Shown one piece after another: positions 57,477 through 64,000 of a DNA stretch of 64,000 nt. The notes below the pieces were generated by a model that saw only the letters and a program-made list of their open reading frames with translations, was not told where the DNA came from and made no database searches. The DNA comes from Iris pallida (lineage: Eukaryota > Streptophyta > Magnoliopsida > Asparagales > Iridaceae). Both the position numbers and the translations under genes were made by a program. Where the stretch lies: NCBI GenBank assembly GCA_029216955.1, contig JANAVB010003400.1, forward strand, positions 19,833,138 to 19,897,137, in the 5' to 3' direction. Every line of letters begins with the position of its first letter. Position 1 is the first letter of the stretch.

Positions 57477-59193
57477 GATATCACCTTCATCATTCCTCGG
57501 CACTCTATTCCAATTTGTTCGGACATGAGTATCGAAGTAGATCGAGCAGAAGTTAGAAACCTCCTCAATGATGTACTCTTCGCATATTGAAGCTGAGCCT
57601 TATTGCCCACTTTCTTCTTCAGGTGACCTAGATATCTATAAGAAATATATTGAATATTAGAATTATTTAAATAAAAAATACAAATTAGAAGATTATTTTA
57701 TACCTCTCAAATGGGTACATCCATCGATAATGGACGGGAGCACCGACACGTACTTCGTATGCAAGATGAATCGGCAAATGTTCCATACTATCAAAGAAGC
57801 CGGGAGGGAACACCCTTTCTAACTTGCACAACGTCACTACAACTTTCTCCTCAAGTTCTAGCATATGTTGCACCGTCAACTTACTTGAATACAAATCTCT
57901 AAAGAAGATAGATAACTCGGCCAGCGGAGTCCACACATGAGAAGGTAGCATCTCTCTAAAAGCGATACGAAGTAATCGCTCCATGAAAATGTGACAATCA
58001 TGACTCTTCATCCCTATCAACCTGCGTTCGTTGAGATCGACACATCTCGCCAGATTCGATACGTAACCGTCAGGAAATCTCAACTTTGAAATTAGTTTAC
58101 ATATTATTAGTTTATCATCTCTACTCAATGTAAATGGTGCTGGAGGCTTCACCCAGTTACCATTGGACCTTTGCGACAGATGCAACTCTGGATGCTTGTA
58201 AATAATTTCTAAGTCCTTTCTTGCTTTAATATTGTCTTTCATTTTTCCCTTAATATCCATCACAGTATTAAATATGTTGTCAAATTTTTTTTTAATATGC
58301 ATGACATCAAGATTGTTTCTTATGAGATTGTCTGACCAATAAGGCAAATCCCAAAAGATACTCCGTTTCGTCCAATTGTGATGTTGTCCGAAGCCTTCAA
58401 TGTGATGGCCCGATCCCGAATTTTCCATGACAGTCGGTAAATCTCGAACCTCTTCCCAAACTACATCTTCCGTTAATCTCAACGAGGGAAGAGATACTTT
58501 TCGTTTACCAGCCCTGAAGTCATCTCTGTTCCTTCTCCACGAATGTGACGAAGGAAGAAACTGGCGGTGGCAATCAAAAAAATATGCCTTTCCTCCATTC
58601 TGAAGGCAGAATGCCTTACTCTTCCCCATGCATATCGGACATGACATAATACCATGAGTACTCCACCCCGATAACATCCTATAAGCTGGAAAATCGTTGA
58701 TGGTCCACATGAGCATCGCCCTCATCTGAAAGTTCTGCTCCATCGATATATCAAACGTCTGGACGCCAAACTGCCATAATTGTTTCAACTCGTCCACCAA
58801 CGATTGTAAGTAGATATCGATGTTCTTCTTTGGATTTTTTGGACCGGGTATGATAAGTGTGAGGAACATGTAAGGAGTTTTCAGGCACATCCACGGTGGT
58901 AGATTGTACGTGGTCAAAATCATCGGCCAACAAGAATATTACATCCCCACTGTCCGAATGGAGTGAATCCATCAGAACATAAAGCCAATCGAACATTCAT
59001 AGGCTCCGCAGCAAAATCAGGAAGACACCGATCAAAATGCTTCTATGATTCTCCATCGGCAGGATAAGATAATTCTTCTTCATCTATCTTCCGTTCTTTG
59101 TTATGCCATGTCATGTGTTGTGCAGTATTTGCAGACATATACATCCTCTGCAACCTCTTTGTGATTGGCAAGAACTACATGTACTTGTACGGG
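57477..59193 (-). pseudogene. CACTA TNP2-type transposase (Transposase_21 and DUF4218), 5' and middle part
   Basis: 59193-58924: LQRMYMSANTAQHMTWHN, a nonsense codon at 59043-59045 where the family has Trp (before KHFDRCLPDFA), then LALCSDGFTPFGQWG and a frameshift near 58930. 58923-57704, open: LTTYNLPPWMCLKTPYMFLT, IYLQSLVDELKQLWQFGVQT, MLMWTINDFPAYRMLSGWST, CPICMGKSKAF (Transposase_21), then RCVDLNERRLIGMKSHDCHI, SHVWTPLAELSIFFRDLYSS and VHYRWMYPFER (DUF4218). A 68-bp intron at 57636-57703 (GTATAA...TTATAG) joins to YLGHLKKKVGNKAQLQ. The exon is then cut at 57477 by the LARD-like element and continues at 39135. The N-terminus lies beyond element C. Confidence 0.9.
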
Positions 59194-60533
59194 TGTAGAA
59201 GCATGGAAAATATCAGAATAATGGTCCATGCGGCTCCGGATACGAAGCCCATGCGGCTCATATGGGAGCTGTCTTATACAGTTCAAAGGAAGACTCTCCG
59301 TCTCATGCGGCTCAAGAGTGTATGCGGTTCAGCAGGAATATGCGGCTCGATCGATGCCACGTGTCCCCTTGTGACCCTTCCCTACAGCTGGCCCTTTGAA
59401 TAGTGGCCTCATTTAATGCTCTAACACGATTTGACGACTGTGGCGGCTCTGGCATAAAGTGTCATAATGACTCTGCCATAATGACAGACTCTTCGGGAAA
59501 AGAAGAAGATCTCTGACCCGATCCGTCAGAAATCCTAGGTTGCCACGTGGCAAATCTTATGCGGTTTAAATAGAGAACAGCTTCATGCGGCTCACTGAAA
59601 AGTCACCCTATATGACTAGCAGAAATCAGCCATATGCGGCCCACTGAGAGCTCAGCCCCTGCGGCTCAATACAACGCTAGCTCATGTGGCTCGCAAAGAC
59701 TATGCATATACGGCTCATTGAGAGTTTGTTCCCTGCGGTTCGATGAAGCATTATCCTATGCGGCTCACGAAGAGTATCTCCCTGCGGTTCAAGTGTTGTC
59801 CATCCTACGCGGCTCTGGCAGGACCCACAATCAAAACACGTGGCATCGGATCAATCAACGATTTAACCGAATCTCAACAAATATATTTGACATTATCATC
59901 ATAATTACTGAGATCAAGGCATATCATTTATCATCAAGCCAACGGGACACGTGGCGAGCAATCGGATATTGGTAGAATCCATCATGGAGATTTAAAGCAG
60001 TTAACATTAATTGCTCACAAGATTCGGTGCTATCCTCATTAATGGCCGAGATTCATTGTAATCAGGACCAAGGGTTCAGATAGATTGAAGGAGCGCCGAC
60101 ATTCCAAAACAATGATCCTTAGCAAACCCGAATGATCATACCCCACTCTTATAAATAGCCAGCATCATTTCTTTGCACAAGGACCGGCAACAAAAGAATA
60201 AAAATATACAGAGTCAGAGAGAGAATACACACAGAGAGAGAGAGAAGCCAGGAGAGCAACAGAGGAGCAAAAAGAACACTTCTTCGTCAACGCCAACCAT
60301 CTTTTCACAAGGAGCCAACGCTGCATACCGATCGTCCAAGGAGTAAGGCAGGACTGCCGTCGCCTTTCCGAACCTCTATCGTCACCCCCCAGAATCTAAA
60401 ATAAACAATTGTACTTAGATTGCTGTACCTAGGTTTTCGTCCCTAGGCTTTCTTTGTACAAGCGAGTTTGTATTGTGAGTCTAAGTTCAGTCCTCCGATA
60501 ATTGTTCTGTACTTTTATAATCAATGGCAAACA
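59194..60533 (+). repeat. 5' LTR of element C (1340 bp)
   Basis: Starts TGTAGAAGCATGG, ends ATGGCAAACA, 3 bp before the primer site. TATA box at 60150-60157. ATGCGGC/TGCGGCTC motifs at about 59220-59820. The partner LTR is outside the window, so the right end is set by analogy with element A. Confidence 0.8.
60150..60157 (+). promoter_or_regulatory. TATA box of element C's LTR
   Basis: TATAAATA in CACTCTTATAAATAGCC, same position relative to the LTR end as in element A. Confidence 0.75.
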
Positions 60534-63500
60534 CGATGGCGACTCTGCTGGGGACAAACTTCTCCACGACTGAGGAGTTGGTGACGCAATCGGATGCAGC
60601 CAAACTTGGCTCCACGCAACAAAAGATGGTCGTCCGCTTCGACCAACAAGCGTTTGAAGAGATGCTCTCCGAAGGAAGCGCTGGCCCAGTCCAGAAGCGC
60701 ACCCGCACGATAAAGGCTCGCAGAGAGTGGAGGCCAAAATCATTTGCTCTTCCCTAAGCCCCCGACGGTGTACCCTCTGTTGCTCAAGACGGTAAGAAGG
60801 ACTCTTCTGCGGCCCCACTTCAGACCGTAGACAACTCTGCTGTCTCCAAGTCCGGCAGAAGAAAACACTATGATGTTGGACTTGCAGAGGCAAAGAGGAA
60901 CTCTACGCGAACTAAGCCGCATAGGGGTGCTAGCTGAGTAAAAAAGGCTCATGCGACCACATCCGCTAGCCGCAGGGACAAAGCCCATGCGGCCACAGTC
61001 GCTGGCCGCATGAAGAAGAATCATGCGGTCACATCTGGCAGCCGCATAGTTTATGTAGCTACAGTCGCCAATCACATAGATAAAACATATGAGGCTACAG
61101 GAGGCAGCCGCTTGCAGAGAACCCATGCGGCCACTATTGCCAACCGCATGCGGCCAGCCTGCACGGTCGTGACTCCTAACCGCCCAAAGACAACTCATCC
61201 GACAGCAGAAGATGACCGCATGCAGACAGCCTACACGGTACCCAACTCTGGCAGCATAGCGTCCGTTCCACGCTTCTCTCGATCGGTCTTCGACCGTCTC
61301 TCATACGGTCCCGACCCTGATGATTTTCTGTATGATAAGCCAGATTCTGTGGCATTCAACTTGGACTCCTCCTATTACGCACCCACAAGTGCTAGAAGGA
61401 GGATGTCTAGGGCAGCGCGGGCTCGTCAAGCCCAGTCAGCTGTCCCAACCTCTGACTATCGGAGCGTCCCGTTGACTATCACACGGGCCTCGAATGGAAA
61501 GTTGTATACAACCACTCAAGTCCAGCCCCCCGCGGCAAACAGACAGAGTGGTTCCTCTGACCTGCGGAAGACGATCCTCCACAAATGCAAGGAAAGAGAA
61601 GGAGTGTCGGTGTGCAAAGAGTCCTCGCTTGGACATCGCTGCACCCAAATTATCGTCAATTGCTGCTGTAACAACGCGGCAATGACGGAAGCTCGGCCAT
61701 CCGCCTTCCAAAGGCTACAACACCCGAACTCAGAAGATGAGGCACCTCCTGTTGTCTCCTGCAATTCTGCTCAAAAAGTTCCTGCCAAAGAGAGAAGGAA
61801 GAAAACGAGCGTCTCCAGTCCGAAGATATCAACCATTACAACTAAGAAACTGTCGTCTAAACGGTTGCCCTCCACTGGTGTATTCCAACACACCCGTTCA
61901 AAGACGAAATTTACCTGGATAGAAAATTCATCATCCACATCGCTGGGGGTTGAAGGAGCTGGGGGTAACACTCCTCCGAACATCCGCAACAATCCGATGT
62001 TCCAAGGAACCGAGTCCGCACAAACAACTCTTCCATCAGGAGCAACGGACGCTGATGCCCCCGAGGACATCCGTAACTCTCAAGACAAGGCAAGCTCTGA
62101 AGCTGGGGATACCGTTCCCTCCGAGTCCAAGCCCGAAGAGAACATTCCCACCTATCCCGATGACTTCTCGGTGCATGGGTACGACTCAGAGGGCACATCC
62201 TCCACCGTTCCTTCTATCACTCCTCACGTAAGAACGGTGTTCATGACGGACAGCGATCAAGGTGGTTCCAGTGATCGCCAGCGCATCGACAGTCTCGAAG
62301 CCATATTACTTGCTTTGGTCAAGTCTGTAGACGAGATTAAAGCGGCCCTGCCCACTTTACAAGGAGGAGCGCCTGGTCAAACAAACACGGGCCCCGCGGT
62401 CAATATAGATTCGAACTCAGTGGCACCAAACCCGGGCAATAATCCTCCCAAAATAACAGCCCCCGCCGTGACAGATGAGACCCGAGAAGTAAGAAGAGAG
62501 GTCCAAGAGCTCCGTGCCATGTTTCATGCCCGAGAAAACGCTCAAGATCTCATAATACGGCAACCATATCCTGCTGAGTGGAGGGATGTTCCATTCCCAC
62601 CAAGATATAAGCCGTTCAACATCAACCCGTATGATGGCAAAACCTCAGCAAGTCGATACATCACTTACTTTGAGGTCACCACCGACCATCTGCCCCATAA
62701 AGATGCGATCCTCACACGGTTATTCATTGGAGCATTGGAAGGAGTCGCCTTTGATTGGTACCGCAATCTACCGGACAACTGCATCCATTCCTTCGCCGGC
62801 TTCAAGCGCATGTTCTTGGAACGATTCTATGAAGTAGGACAAGACATCACTATGTCCACTCTCATGGATGTCGTCCAAGGGGAGAAGGAGCTAACAAGGA
62901 ACTACATCGAGCGGTTCCGCCAGACCGCCATGAAGTTGCCTTCCGGAAATCCGGATTCTTTTTTGATCGAAATCTGCCAAAAGAGACTGCTTCCAACGAT
63001 CAGTCTCTGGATGGGCGAGAGTCAATTCAAAGATTGGAAGGCGTTCATCATCAGCACCACAAGCGCTGAAGAACGACTGAAGAAGGCCCGCCAACTGGGG
63101 TTGCACATCTCAGAAGGAGAAAACAAGGGCAAGCGTCTCAACAACGATAATGGGGGTAACCCCTCCAACAATCGGGACGGCAAGGAAAAACAGGCTATGG
63201 TGGCCGACACGGCCCAGAAGCCCGAGCCACAGCCAGCAGACAAGCAATGGCCTCAGATCACTTACTCTTTCGAAGACGGCCACGTCAAGCCTATCTTAGA
63301 CATGCTTATACAAGGAGGTAGAATTCAGCTTCCTCCACCAAGACGGGAGCCTCGGCCGGCTGATTTGGAGAACCCGAAGTTTTGCCATTACCACCGTTAT
63401 GTACACCACGCTACACATGACTGCTACCAACTAAAACGGTACATCCAAAGCCTCATCGATTCGAACGCTCTGGCCATCGACTTCGAAGAGGTAACCGTAG

Positions 63501-63635
63501 CAGCCAATATGGTGTCCGTACAATTCGACAACTTTCCTCCAACGGAGATCCAAGACGGGGTAATTCCCGTCCCTCTCGTGACAATAGAGATTACCAATCT
63601 TCCTCCGCCCCGAGAACAAGCTGCTGGTCTAGTAC
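60524..63635 (+). pseudogene. Element C gag, nearly intact, cut by an LTR insertion
   Basis: One frame throughout, with only two stops near the start (60755-60757 and about 60938); from 61010 it is open for 894 codons. Residue numbers from 61010: repeats with HAVTSGSR- and HAATIANR-type units (1-60); Ser/Thr/Pro-rich region; DSLEAILLALVKSVDEIKAA (about 425-445); Gag core (about 515-700) with VPFPPRYKPFNINPYDGKTS, RLFIGALEGVAFDWYRNLPD, FKRMFLERFYEVGQD and EKELTRNYIERFRQTAMKLP; a C-x2-H-x4-H-x4-C motif FCHYHRYVHHATHDC (about 789-803); and AANMVSVQFDNFPPT (about 830). The last 20 or so residues of the open frame are encoded by the inserted LTR, not by gag. Protease and pol would follow beyond the window. 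Confidence 0.85.
60537..60554 (+). other. Primer binding site of element C
   Basis: TGGCGACTCTGCTGGGGA, 3 bp after the LTR. It is the same as in element A apart from one base. It lies inside the open frame that starts at 60524. Confidence 0.75.
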
Positions 63636-64000
63636 TGTCACGACCCGCTACCCAAATTGTTGGGCCAGGCCGAGTCATACCCAGCCTACGTTGAGATAAA
63701 ACGTAGTAAGCTGTTCTAAAGACAACAGGATAAGACTAAATTTGCTAACAGTTCTATAAGTGAAGAAGAATCATAAATGCTCCAAACACAAAAGTCGTCG
63801 TATATAGTAAAATATCCAAGTACAAGTAAACTGAAATGTAAAACTGGATACATATCCAGTTACAAAATGATATAGTCTAATACATGTCTGCTCTCAAAAG
63901 TCTAAGTAAACAAAAGACAACTAGGCGAGGTTCCCTGCAGAAACATCCTCGTAAAGCAGAGCCGGGTCCTCGGCAGTATCTCCATAGTATGTGTCACAGA
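63636..64000 (-). mobile_element. Element D: LTR inserted in element C, truncated by the window end
   Basis: Starts TGTCACGACCCGCTACCC after agtac (63631-63635, possible duplication). The gag frame of C is lost from this point. It resembles the start of the solo LTR at 31009 (TGTCACGATCCGC, then AGCCTACG), so it is probably a minus-oriented LTR ending GTGACA. No gene was seen in the 365 bp present. Confidence 0.65.

Larger units (their letters stand above)
36797..59193 (-). mobile_element. En/Spm (CACTA) DNA transposon, left part, with nested insertions
   Basis: The left terminus at 36797 reads TACTACAAAAAAAAGGCC, one base off the expected CACTACAAAA. It is followed by about 560 bp of subterminal repeats. 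A minus-strand gene of TNP2/Transposase_21 type follows, split by the LTR element at 39141-57476 and cut again at 59194 by element C. The right terminus is not in the window. It is inserted in the protease region of element B. The 3-bp target duplication cannot be checked here; the bases before the left end are gtt. Confidence 0.85.
59194..63635 (+). mobile_element. Element C: Tat-type gypsy retrotransposon of A's family, 5' part
   Basis: 5' LTR 59194-60533, primer site TGGCGACTCTGCTGGGGA at 60537-60554, then a long gag frame. It is inserted in the CACTA transposase gene; the bases before it are acggg, but the partner duplication is outside the window. The gag frame is interrupted at 63636 by another LTR. 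Similarity to A runs through the LTR start (TGTAGAAGCATGG), the primer site, MANTMATLLG and the Gag core. Confidence 0.88.

Overview
The window is plant nuclear DNA made almost entirely of nested transposable elements. The evidence is Ty1/copia and Ty3/gypsy elements with plant-type LTRs, an En/Spm (CACTA) transposon with a TNP2-type transposase, TATA boxes of the form TATAAATA, and one exon remnant resembling the plant corepressor TOPLESS. I see no complete host gene and no tRNA, rRNA or CRISPR locus. It is most likely a flowering plant; I cannot name the species.

Layout. (1) 1-1123: flanking DNA with a decayed TOPLESS-like exon at 60-239 (minus). (2) 1124-7873: a complete but dead Ty1/copia element with TSD aatta. 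(3) 7879-10.7 kb: AT-rich DNA with no gene seen. (4) 10.9-13.05 kb and 29457-36796: two pieces of an old minus-strand Ty3/gypsy element of the Tat type ('B'), carrying protease, RT, two RNase H domains and part of integrase. Joining the left piece to B is an inference. (5) 13051-29456: a related minus-strand element ('A') with gag and protease but no RT, RNase H or integrase. On its opposite strand it carries a multi-exon gene resembling the plant mobile domain (PMD) family, with its own TATA box. A solo LTR of about 4.2 kb sits inside A (21390-25561, TSD ggaag). A second solo LTR (31009-33980) interrupts B. (6) From 36797: a CACTA transposon inserted in B. Its TNP2/DUF4218/DUF4216 gene is split by a non-autonomous LTR element without coding capacity (39141-57476, TSD gatat). 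One LTR of that element is split by a chromodomain-type gypsy element (45804-56954, TSD gtcaa). (7) 59194-63635: another element of A's family ('C'), inserted in the same CACTA gene and holding a 894-codon gag frame, itself cut by a further LTR ('D') that runs off the window.

Coordination. There are no operons. The Tat-type elements appear to be two-way units: gag-pol is read from the LTR, and a separate intron-containing gene is read convergently from an internal promoter next to the 3' LTR. Downstream of that gene both copies carry short arrays of potential hairpins. A GCCGCAT/ATGCGGC motif occurs in dense arrays in the LTRs and leaders of A and C and in the LTRs of the unrelated chromovirus. 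These three observations are the least ordinary in the window.

Limits. Boundaries, TSDs, splice sites and domain calls were read by eye. Family names rest on remembered motifs, with no search run.
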